Part shown: positions 9,901 to 19,000 of the stretch, piece by piece | Layout of the letters: the number at the start of each line of letters is the position of its first letter | How positions within the stretch are numbered: the stretch's first letter is position 1 | Virus record (IMG/VR): IMGVR_UViG_3300017967_000052 | Location: 1-44,045 of that record | Origin: a virus | DNA: 44,045 nucleotides | Reading direction: 5' to 3' (one strand) | The notes under the pieces: model-generated | What the model saw: only the letters and a program-made list of their open reading frames with translations | What the model was told of the DNA's origin: nothing | Database searches by the model: none | Position numbers and translations under genes: made by a program

Positions 9901-12900
9901 TATCAGTAAACACTGCATCATTAAATTGTAGTGTTTCGTCACTAATACTGATTTGTTTAAAATCTGCTGTATTAGAAATATAAATCCACAACTCGCTGGA
10001 GTTGTTTTGTTCATTATCAACCTGTATCACTGTACCGTCAGGTAAGTCTTTAAATTTGTATAGCTCTGCTACACTTGAAGTTTTATAAACAGGCTTGTAA
10101 CTGTCGTCATATCTAATAACTTTATTTGTTTGATTATCAGTTCTGAGTTTTTCATACCAGTTTGTTCTTGACCAGGTATAGCCATAATGCTCTACGTCTG
10201 AATCCCATTCAGGATATTGCGTTTCCAGTTTTATGTCTGCAAGTAATTCATTCAGTACATTTGCCATCACTCTACGTGCTTCGCGAATGTCTACAAACAT
10301 GGTTTGTCGTGGACGGAATCCTATACCGTATTTCTCAGCATAACTTAAAGTGAAATCAGGTACAGTTTGTCCTATAGCATCTTGTGATGCTAAACTGTCT
10401 ATCAGTTTATCTGACAAGTGCTGTGGCACGTCGCTAGCATCATCATTCTCACGCATTAATTTCCATGCGGTATGCTTTAAGCCGTCTGGATTTAAATTAC
10501 TGCTATAATTAATTTGTATATGAGTATCGTTATCAGTGATATACTGATTAGTGTTATATAAATTAAAACTTTCTGGACTTACAAATGCAACAACATTTAA
10601 GCCATAGCCCACAGGATTACTAATATACTTCGCAATAGTTTCTACATCAAACTGCCTGTTCCAATTTCTCTTTACTCTGTCATCCAGTATTGTGCGGTTT
10701 TGTACCCAGTAATAGTAATATTGTTCGTATTCACCTGTAACAGGATCATGATGGCGCTCTGTGATATATCTGTCTCTCCATCTTGGAGAGCCGTTGCCGT
10801 TCCAGTTTTGTGGTAATGCTTTACTCTCTACCCATTCACATACTGTAACAGATGATCCTGGGAATGTTCTACCCCAATGTCTGTGACGTTCCTCATTGGT
10901 GCCTTGTTCGTACCACTCGTACCTAATAGTACTAGTATCCCACCAAACTTGACCTACCTTGGTTCTACCAAAACTACTTCTGGTATTTGTGTATGCAACA
11001 GGATCAACTTCATTGATGTGATGTATTTCATTTTGTATCACGCCAGGCAGTACACCTTTGAATGGATCCCATAAATTTAGATCACTGTTCTTGATTCCAG
11101 TGTCTCTATCATATGCTAAAACATTAGTTATAAATTTAGTGTCTGTTAAATTACTCTGGGACCTGATTGTTTTACCATTTTCTAAATACGCCCAACCACC
11201 ATTATAATTGTCTACCCATGCATTTGCTTGGTTGTGTACTTCTGGTATTACTATGGTATCTTCAATAGGAGTTGCATATAAACTTATACTATTAAAGTCG
11301 TTAAATCGTTTACTGCTGAAAATAGATACATCAGTAGTTTGCTTGGGTTCTGTAGAACCCAGCCTTAATTTATCACCATAAATGTTTGTTAGATCGTATT
11401 TGAAAAGCTCTGTAATAACCGTTTTGTAACCACCATTAAAAATACTGTTATTATCATTTAATGGAACTGCAGGCGGCATTCCAGTATATGGAGCACCTGT
11501 AGCACCTGGACTCAAATATAGTGGAGGATTATTAGCAGGGCCAACTTTGTCCACACAAAGTAAACTTAGCACCGCGGTGTTTTCCAGACTTTGTAAGTCT
11601 GACGGCAGTCCTGTTACATTTGCTAAATCACTTCCTGTCAGTGCACCAAAATATTCTGAATCATAAAACTGATCTATTATGGCATTAGCAGAGTCGTTTG
11701 TTAATGTGGGATCATTCAGAGTGGCTTCTATACAAAGCATTGCTGTATTGTATGTGCCTTTTGGTAATCCAAGTTTTTCTATGAAGCCTGGGTTTGGTTC
11801 ATCAATTTCAAAACCAGGATAAGTACTAACTAAATCTATCTGTCCAATGTCACCTAAATCTGTAAATTTAAATTTAATATCAGTTGGACTATAGCCTGCA
11901 CCAGTTAATGCATTGTTTAATGCTCTGGTAAACGCTCTGGGTGTATTTACTTCTACAACTTCGTCTGGCAAGTTAAGAGATTCTTTAGCAGTTCCTTTTT
12001 CACTACAGTTAGGCACTTCTTGTGCTGTTAAGAATACCCTAGCACCTGTACCACCTGCAAGTTGATATTCACCTGTTGTTCTGGTACCTTTGTACAGTCC
12101 GTATTCAATACTTTTAGGATCCAGTTCTATCAGTCTGTCTTTTCTAAGTAGTTTGCCCTCTGCAAACATTTTTGCCGGACCTTTAAGTCTTAACTCTGTG
12201 GGATTAAGAGCAACATAAGTGCTAGGGTCATACGCACCAGGTGAACCAGTATAAGGCTGGAACGATTTACCGTCGTAAAAGAACTCCTGATAAGATGCCC
12301 AATCTCCGTGTTTGTATGGTATGAGATCTGATCTATTGGCTAGTGCTGCTTGGCTCTCTCTGTAGGAAGCAAGAATTTCTTTTGGATTGTACGTGATGCC
12401 ACCAACTGTCTCTGAATCTTCTAAAGATTCTTCTGTTCTGTTTAACAAATCTGCCAGGTAAGATGATTCCACAGGAAACTGTAAACGGTACTGTGTTTTA
12501 GGTCTGCCGGCGGCCAACCATCTCATGTACCAGATAACAACCTTGTTGCCCCATTGATCTTGTGTTGCAGCCAACAGGGCTGCAAGACCGGCTGAGTTAG
12601 CAGGGCCCTGCCCATTGTCTTCCACTTTGCCCACAATCCAGTCTTTGCGGCCCTCCCACTCCTCTGGATCGTCCATACCATCAATAACCAAGTCACTGTC
12701 ATTGACAAATATGCCTCTGCCCGATTTAAAGTTACTGTATCTGGTATACTCTGGATGTTCTTTGGTACCGTATGCTATATTGTTCCTGGAGGGGTCTACC
12801 ACACCCAGGGTATTACCCCTGATGTCTTGCCCTACAGAAGTGCCTGCTTTACCTTCTGGGATACTCACAGAGCCATCAGTAGCATAGTCGTATTCTAGTG

Positions 12901-15900
12901 GGATACCATATGTTAAATCACTAGGGAAGTTTGCGTATAAACCGCGGTCGATCACACGTAAACTGGTGATAGCACCTTGACTATCTACACCTGTTACAAT
13001 AAACTTGGCCGCTCTTATGGGGCCTGCAAAAGTTTTGTAGTTTCTGCCACCCTCACTATCATCTAAAAACTCGCCAGTATCACCATCTATACCGATTTTA
13101 GCACTTAGTACTGGTTCATTTTTAGGTGTACGTGGATCAATACTGTCTATAAACGGAGGGTTACTAACGTTTCTGATACCATTCCACCATGGTTGTATAT
13201 TATAAACTTTCACATCTGTGTTAGCTGGGAAAGCCTGAGATACTGCCGCATCAGTGGAAAAGTCAGGATGATTAATCACAAAATAAGGAGTACTTGTATC
13301 AGTGTCTCCAAAAACAGAACCGTCATCATAATGTTCTGGTATCCAAAATTTGCTCACAGTGCTAGGGCAAATCCACACGTTGCCACCATCTGCTAAACTG
13401 TTTGTAGCATTAGCCAGTACCGGATTACCTGATGTATCATAAATTTGGCTTAATGTGATATTACCACCATCACTACTGTCATTAGGGTTATACATATAAG
13501 AGTGGCCAACACATTCTATATTACCAGAAACATTTGCATACAGTGCTACTTCTCGTCTAGAAACTTGAATATCTGTTATAGGAGATGTGGTCCTACTGTT
13601 TTGGTTTAAATAAGTTTGTTCCAGTTGTGGATTGTACTCAACACTGTATTCAAAATTTACTGTAGCATTTCCTGTATGCCCTAAAATTTCTAATGGACCA
13701 GTAATTGCACCCACTGGATAGTGAGTAACCATTACATAACTATTTGGTCTCATACCTTTACCAGTGCCAGGAGTAACTAAGTCTGATGTATTAGCAAGTG
13801 TAAACTTAACACGATTCTTATACTTGTTATCCTCTATACGTTCTATATTAGTTACATTGTTCGTGCCAGTGAATAGTTCTTTTTTAGCCACTTCAACCAT
13901 CTCACCAAATGCATGATCGCCGGTTGCCAGTAAGTATCTGCTCTGAACTTCGTTGCCCACTACTTTACCTAATGCATCTAAAACTTCTGTTTGTGCATCA
14001 ATTCTAACATACTGATTTGCAGTTACTTCTATATTAGCACCGTAAGGTTGTGCTGGCCATGCTGCATCTATACTGGTATATTCTGTTGTTGTGGGTGTTG
14101 CATCGTAAATTGATACTTTTGGTGGTTTTTTAAAATCATATCCAGCGCCACCATTACGCATTACAATTTCTGCAATACCGCCATTTTCATCTAACGCTGT
14201 TACAACTGCAACTGCACCTATACCTGAGTTATCTGAAGAGTCAAATAATATTTGTAGGTTGGCTGGATTTTTATATCCACTACCTGCATTTTCTATACAA
14301 ACTTTTGTAATTGGTCCTTTACTGTTTGTTACAGGAGTACCACCAACCAATCTCAATCTGTCACCCACTCTGTATCCACTACCTGATGTAGTAAATGTAG
14401 TTGTTGTACTCTCAGTATCTATAAAAAACGGATTTGCTTTACTGCCTATTTCAGAAATGTCGTTAGTACTTGCAGGAACAGGATAAAACTTTAAGTATTC
14501 TTGTTTACCAATTTCTGGATTTAAATCCTTGGCGTTGCCGCCTGGGCCAAAATATCCAAAGTTTGTTTTATTTAGACTGCCGTCCTCATCTTTGTATGTG
14601 CTTAAACTGGATGATATTAAATGTGCATTAGAGTTTACTGTTTTATTTCGCTGTTGTTCAAAACCTCTGTTAATATGGAAGTCACCTACTTGCTGATAAG
14701 TTCCACCACCGCAACCATTAGCAATAGTAAACGGATTGCCATTACAACTTACCAGTGTGATTGTATCTTGTTCTTCACTATCGCCTTTTTCTATAAATGC
14801 CTCAACACCCATACTGCCGCAGTTTACTTGCGTTTTGATATCAGACAAACCACCACCGCGTATGATTACTTTTCTACCATTAATTAATAGTTCTGTATTT
14901 TCTGCTATGCCAAACAAATCGTTTGCCGGGAAACTGACTTCCGGGGTAGGACTACTCATATATGCTCTGGCTTTAGGACCACCAGCAAAATAATTACCCT
15001 GGCTATCAATTTCCAGGGGAGTAATATCTATAGCAGGCTTTTGATTAAATCTTACACCATTAATATCCAGCAGATTAAATTGTGGTGCGTCAGGATCAAC
15101 AATATTGGGGCCGCCGCCACCGCCGCCACCGCCGCCACCGCCATCTCCGCCTCCGCCGCCTCCGCCGCCGCCATTACCAATGGGGTCACCAGGACCTTTA
15201 ACAGGTGGTACGCCTTCGAAGCCGCTTCCGCCGGGCAACTGAATGTTTTGGAATGTTTGTCCATTAACACTTACTGTTGTGCCTACTTTAGGAGGTTGAG
15301 TATAAAATTTTGTAGTCTGATTTAATCCTGAAAGATTTTTTAAAGTCTTGCTTTGGTCACCTTCTTGTAGTACAATGTAATTAAGTGTTTTTGGTACTCT
15401 GGGTACAACAGTGAGCTTTCTCCTGTTTTCTACAATATTACCACCAGATACTCGCTGGTGTGTTACACTAATGAATCGATTTTCGCTTATACCGTTGGTA
15501 CCATCAGTAGCGTAGCCATATAGTTCAGGTGAGACTGTTTGTTTTTTAGGTTGTGCAAATGAGCTAGGCATGCTTCTCCACACTGCCATTTCAGGTGTGC
15601 CGGCACCGCTATTGTTACCATATGTGGTAATATATTTTGTACCATTCCAAACTCTTTCGTTTGTGGCTCTTGCATTTAGTGTTCTATTTTTAGATACTTT
15701 TACTTGTTTATTATTTAAACTGGCCATTGGTGAGATGCCAGGAGCAGGACTAATAAAAGGTGTATCACTGCCATAGTCCAAACTCAAAACTCTGCATTTG
15801 TTTTCGTACCCAGGAGGACATTTGCCCATTGCACGGGCTGCTAATCTTAATTGTTCATTAGTGTAACCACCAGAAGTTGTATACGCAGAAACTTTTTCCT

Positions 15901-16000
15901 GAGCCAACAGATTTTGGTATCTTCTATATTGCCAAGGTGCAATATAGTCTGGAACTCCTGGAAGTGGTGGAGCAGTAACAACTGTGGGTTTGATCTTCAT
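6932..16000 (-). CDS. Giant virion structural protein (3022 residues) with polyglycine hinge
   Basis: Starts at ATG 16000, with an AAGGAG ribosome site at 16013-16018 and an unusually long 12-base spacing. Residues 1-260 are a basic, Tyr-rich N-terminal region containing a close Cys pair (CPPGYENKC near 60). A nearly pure glycine hinge covers about 274-297. G-x-G-Y beta modules lie near 537-620 and again near 2490-2550. Around residue 1680 is a Trp/Tyr-rich block with GQVWWDTS and WYEQGTNEERHRHWG. Near 2100 is YMNEVKPYTSKIRE. I recall such blocks in giant structural proteins of other T4-like phages, but could not check. Near the C-terminus, RYELPASWDEA resembles KYELPLSWGHN in the neighbouring giant. 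No signal peptide, membrane segment or enzyme site was recognised. Its position after gp6 and the first giant suggests a baseplate-periphery or tail-appendage component. The exact role is unknown. Confidence 0.8.
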   Translation of the reverse strand: MKIKPTVVTAPPLPGVPDYIAPWQYRRYQNLLAQEKVSAYTTSGGYTNEQLRLAARAMGKCPPGYENKCRVLSLDYGSDTPFISPAPGISPMASLNNKQVKVSKNRTLNARATNERVWNGTKYITTYGNNSGAGTPEMAVWRSMPSSFAQPKKQTVSPELYGYATDGTNGISENRFISVTHQRVSGGNIVENRRKLTVVPRVPKTLNYIVLQEGDQSKTLKNLSGLNQTTKFYTQPPKVGTTVSVNGQTFQNIQLPGGSGFEGVPPVKGPGDPIGNGGGGGGGGGDGGGGGGGGGGGPNIVDPDAPQFNLLDINGVRFNQKPAIDITPLEIDSQGNYFAGGPKARAYMSSPTPEVSFPANDLFGIAENTELLINGRKVIIRGGGLSDIKTQVNCGSMGVEAFIEKGDSEEQDTITLVSCNGNPFTIANGCGGGTYQQVGDFHINRGFEQQRNKTVNSNAHLISSSLSTYKDEDGSLNKTNFGYFGPGGNAKDLNPEIGKQEYLKFYPVPASTNDISEIGSKANPFFIDTESTTTTFTTSGSGYRVGDRLRLVGGTPVTNSKGPITKVCIENAGSGYKNPANLQILFDSSDNSGIGAVAVVTALDENGGIAEIVMRNGGAGYDFKKPPKVSIYDATPTTTEYTSIDAAWPAQPYGANIEVTANQYVRIDAQTEVLDALGKVVGNEVQSRYLLATGDHAFGEMVEVAKKELFTGTNNVTNIERIEDNKYKNRVKFTLANTSDLVTPGTGKGMRPNSYVMVTHYPVGAITGPLEILGHTGNATVNFEYSVEYNPQLEQTYLNQNSRTTSPITDIQVSRREVALYANVSGNIECVGHSYMYNPNDSSDGGNITLSQIYDTSGNPVLANATNSLADGGNVWICPSTVSKFWIPEHYDDGSVFGDTDTSTPYFVINHPDFSTDAAVSQAFPANTDVKVYNIQPWWNGIRNVSNPPFIDSIDPRTPKNEPVLSAKIGIDGDTGEFLDDSEGGRNYKTFAGPIRAAKFIVTGVDSQGAITSLRVIDRGLYANFPSDLTYGIPLEYDYATDGSVSIPEGKAGTSVGQDIRGNTLGVVDPSRNNIAYGTKEHPEYTRYSNFKSGRGIFVNDSDLVIDGMDDPEEWEGRKDWIVGKVEDNGQGPANSAGLAALLAATQDQWGNKVVIWYMRWLAAGRPKTQYRLQFPVESSYLADLLNRTEESLEDSETVGGITYNPKEILASYRESQAALANRSDLIPYKHGDWASYQEFFYDGKSFQPYTGSPGAYDPSTYVALNPTELRLKGPAKMFAEGKLLRKDRLIELDPKSIEYGLYKGTRTTGEYQLAGGTGARVFLTAQEVPNCSEKGTAKESLNLPDEVVEVNTPRAFTRALNNALTGAGYSPTDIKFKFTDLGDIGQIDLVSTYPGFEIDEPNPGFIEKLGLPKGTYNTAMLCIEATLNDPTLTNDSANAIIDQFYDSEYFGALTGSDLANVTGLPSDLQSLENTAVLSLLCVDKVGPANNPPLYLSPGATGAPYTGMPPAVPLNDNNSIFNGGYKTVITELFKYDLTNIYGDKLRLGSTEPKQTTDVSIFSSKRFNDFNSISLYATPIEDTIVIPEVHNQANAWVDNYNGGWAYLENGKTIRSQSNLTDTKFITNVLAYDRDTGIKNSDLNLWDPFKGVLPGVIQNEIHHINEVDPVAYTNTRSSFGRTKVGQVWWDTSTIRYEWYEQGTNEERHRHWGRTFPGSSVTVCEWVESKALPQNWNGNGSPRWRDRYITERHHDPVTGEYEQYYYYWVQNRTILDDRVKRNWNRQFDVETIAKYISNPVGYGLNVVAFVSPESFNLYNTNQYITDNDTHIQINYSSNLNPDGLKHTAWKLMRENDDASDVPQHLSDKLIDSLASQDAIGQTVPDFTLSYAEKYGIGFRPRQTMFVDIREARRVMANVLNELLADIKLETQYPEWDSDVEHYGYTWSRTNWYEKLRTDNQTNKVIRYDDSYKPVYKTSSVAELYKFKDLPDGTVIQVDNEQNNSSELWIYISNTADFKQISISDETLQFNDAVFTDSTTPLLSAELRSVLIALRDKVFVNTNKWNKLFFAMLKHAYMEQNQLDWAFKTSYLYVEKEEDDLIAVSGFKPDNFQKVLDYMNEVKPYTSKIREYKDGKKTPIEYIGESSLSDFDNPPYVDNISNTVIILDETNPEDLKIMQNSIAHSDYITVTDKSQSPIRTANTKLVFDRTNWLPTMRNWNKETTPVNMSIAENFANIVPLYTSNISLQADAQGYLQVANEIRAVDRILAYSPDAKATFIAEINTYFDDVTAYNNADIITNSTVLYNMIEDGGLDRTLALLKKEVGGNFRGETLDAQKFQTIIDDVNYINQIIKEFGFDSQGFDSMLSINDTTYTDDRNANNYGIVTTIGVGDTSWDSTKELVNYQGVFDTDKQGNVTLRRNEENYEGFDGVTFQRVLYGEERPEEMALIDPLESLVMTVTTSEFALGENVITTQYDPHDVANANVIHSGISLSDIEIVNPGIGYVNPTLRITDSTGYGPTTPASANVIVNSSGSITGFANVVSGSGYNSFRFTLTDDIRLTTFGDKSITENTIELLSNVNARVGQILYYNSNLLGEILDINNNTITLSSPLSLFIPTGSTLSASGKDFYARAVVPTTTQTVLVDKDYVIQSWENVSYTFSSVSGNNDYVSVANVEFRHFNDGTITNIISGSDPDETDAVYYVDTVNGWDTANVDAAQGSFDVQTNDATALVVEKIPYGAEVKHRVHLNLFGSTDYLRIRPETTTHIVGNVYSYSEKITLDNDNFLIDPTTRDPGVIWVGSEQIKYARRSGKTISLLTRGVAGTTIQDHVDGTEVYSGEFTELFNHLNPAANIWLDTGTRYELPASWDEAIDLTPSNPNDNLWNVQVAWDEISNSNITISNVSANVTTVTTANGNVTSAVLELSGNANLAVDEGVRITNGSNAQVVLVDQISGSNVTLVADHRDVMFSNVFVQSATVTLSSFNYAGQEAGDTWDNAVIAGQSAQSLADRANADYTTLNSIMRFLHNL
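15108..15176 (-). repeat. GGN-repeat tract encoding a polyglycine hinge
   Basis: About 69 bases of CCN/GGN triplets stand out as highly GC-rich in an AT-rich sequence. On the coding strand they give runs of nine and eleven glycines separated by one Asp, followed by a Pro. The codons are mixed (GGC, GGA, GGT), so the tract is not a pure microsatellite and seems kept for its amino acids. It separates the N-terminal 270 residues of the 3022-residue protein from the rest, as a flexible linker would. Confidence 0.85.
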
Positions 16001-16023
16001 TAACTGATATTACTCCTTAAATT

Positions 16024-19000
16024 TTAGGCGAAACCTGTTGTTCCAATAGGACATTCGCCTAAATTAACTACTTTAATTTCACTTGATCCGCCATTACCGT
16101 CGGCAACTTGTTGTATTAACATACCTGTATTTATCACAAAATTTGTACCCAGAACATTAATAACTTTGGTTTCACATATCTGTGCAAGCACTGTGCCTGC
16201 AGCTGGATAGCCAGAACCAGTGCCAGAACCAGTACCAGTACCATCATCTGTGTCATTCACTGTGCCGTCATCGCCCGAATCTCCACCATCATCATCGGTA
16301 CCATCATCTGCACCGTCAATTTGAGTATCACCCTCATCAGAATCATCATTGTCAGGGGTGCCACCGCCGTTAAACCAATCTTCCTCATCTTGTGAACCCA
16401 CTATAGTGTCCTTGGGGGGACATCTGTCACCTGAATCCTCTTCTTGTCTGGTGTACCCTCCTTCACCATCTGCTACCTTGTAATAGTATTTGCCTGTATA
16501 ATAATATAGGTTTTCACCAGTTTCTGGATCTTTATCAAAGCTCATGGTGGTAGCACAACCTTCCTCAAGAATAGTACCTGCCTCTGCAGGTGGTGCGGTA
16601 TCAGCCGCGGCTGCTTCCTCTACCTGTTCTGCTAAACTGCCAGTTACATCACGTGCATGTCTACCATATGATTTATAGTAGCAAACCAAACCAGGAATGT
16701 CATCTTCAGTCCAGTCAACTGCAATTCCAGCCATTGCATCATTTGCTTTTTGTTTGGCATCGTTAGCACCATTGTCTGCAATACATTTCTGATAAGCCTT
16801 GTCTTGTGCTGATGCTGTGTTATCATCACCGCCATCATCGGGGTCACCAGATGTTTCTTTATCATCGGCGCCCTTTACTGACCCCAATAAACCTGCCTGT
16901 ACAGTGTTTGTATTCAAACTAAACGAATAAACTCTACGTGCGCCTGTGCCTGGTCCTGTTTGACCTAAGACGTATGGCTTTTGTGTTCTTTGTCCAGACT
17001 CTATTAACGTAGTGCCATAGGTAACACTATACGTCCATGTGACATCGCCTTCTCTCTCCGCGACAAATCTCCAACCCGGATCTACTGTCAATGATGTATC
17101 TGTAGTTGTTTCAGCACCATTTCCAGTTTGAGTTTCATCAACTTCGCTTGGGTTATCATCTGGACAATATCTGCCTCCAAATGTCATAGCACCTTGTGTA
17201 CCGTTTGTGATATTACGCCAAGTAAATCTACCATAACCAGGACCTCTGTTGTTACCGGCAATGACTCTGACCAGATAATATTCACCACCTTTTAATTCTG
17301 TTAACACTCTACAACTAAACGGATTAGCACGACATCTATTAGGATAATCAATACCTGTCTGATTACTGGATGAACTTTCGTGGTCAGTTGTTAACCAGCC
17401 TGTGCGTAAAACAGAGTTTTCATGGTGGTAAAATTTGGAATCCATGTATGAGTTGTTAGCCTCATAGGTTGTCCAGGTTCCATAACCTGGTTTGCCGTTG
17501 TATCTGTGGTTGCCACCTTTTGCATAAGTTTTCCAATTATAACCACCAGTCGCAGATTCTGATGTTAATGTATTCTTATCCAAGGGCTTATCTTCAGTGA
17601 AATATTCACCAACTTCTTGACCATCTTCATATGTGATTGGGCCTGCAGTAGTACCCCATTTAGTTATCTCTCCCAGATCGTTAACGCCAATTCTGTGAGC
17701 ATATTTGCCTCCATATGGGTGATTTTGGAATCCGCCCCATGCACTGGAGATCCATACATGCAAACCATCGTCACTATAACCTGAGACTTCGTATAAGCCA
17801 TCAGACGGGCATAGCCAGTATCCTTTACCTACTAGAGTCCTGCGTTCTCTGTTATAGGCATCGTAATTAAAGTTCCAACTGCTGAACGATGAATACCATC
17901 CTGACTTGATTTTAGATGTGTAGGTGGCCTGTTTAGAGTAAGGACTAAAGTTTCCTGTAACTTCTTTAGGCGTACCTGACTTGTAAGGAGTATCTGGGTG
18001 CCAGGACAACACAGTGCTAGGAGGACTGTGATCAAAGTAAATGTTATCCAGGTTATTACGTCCAGTTCCTTTGTCGTATTCACCGTTGTCATCATGTTGT
18101 CCAAAGTAGCCATTATCAGAACTTGCTTGGTATTCTGTTATAAACATGCCCTGCTGGTAAGCTCTACTGCTGGCGTTTTCATATGCACACACAACTTCAC
18201 CGTTGTCATCAGTACCATCCTCTGGATCATCAGTGTTGTCTAAGATAATTTTTTCTGTTTGATACTTGATAACAGCACTCCAAACTTTATCGGGATCACC
18301 TTTAATTGTTTCACCATCCGCTGGACCTCTGACTCCACCACTGGTATCGGTACATTGTGTCATGATGAACAATGTTAACCATTGACCTTGGCTACAATCT
18401 ACACCGTATTTGGTTAATGCACCAATACCTTCCACTATTACATTTTGCTTGGCGCCGCCACCAGTTTTTAAAATGTCTTTCAAAGGTACTTCATCTGAAA
18501 AATATGCACCACTAGGTAAGTGTGAACCATTCCAGTACTGTGAGCCATCACCTGGTATAGGAGTATGTGTAAACCATGGATGGTCTACAGCCAATCCCAA
18601 TTGGTCTTCCACAAATAAATCTCTGCTTTCTTCTGTTCTTTGATCAAAGTTTTCAAAGCCGTAATAAATTATCTGATCACCATCGTTGCTGTCGTTACTG
18701 CCGCTATGTTCTGTACTGAACAGAATATTTCTAATATCGCTTACCCACGCAGCTTTATCTTCATCAGTTCCATCAGCGGGGTACTGATCTTGATGTTGTA
18801 CAAGAACAAAACCTAAAGGTGTATCCGATTGTGTATATTCGCTAGTAGCAACACCAGGTATGTGTTGTACTGTGTTAAAGAATAAACTTACATCACCTTC
18901 ACCAAACACTTTAAAACTGTGATATCCCCAGGATTCATCTGGACCCAGTATAACTCTGCCGGTATTTTCATCATTAATTTGTGCGGCGCTCAATTGAACA

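Noticed and set aside
15041-15325. GC-rich triplet tract as a CRISPR, minisatellite or separate gene
   Set aside because: It lacks repeat-spacer structure and is in frame with the 3022-residue gene as glycine codons; the frames on the other strand are Ala/Thr low-complexity shadows.
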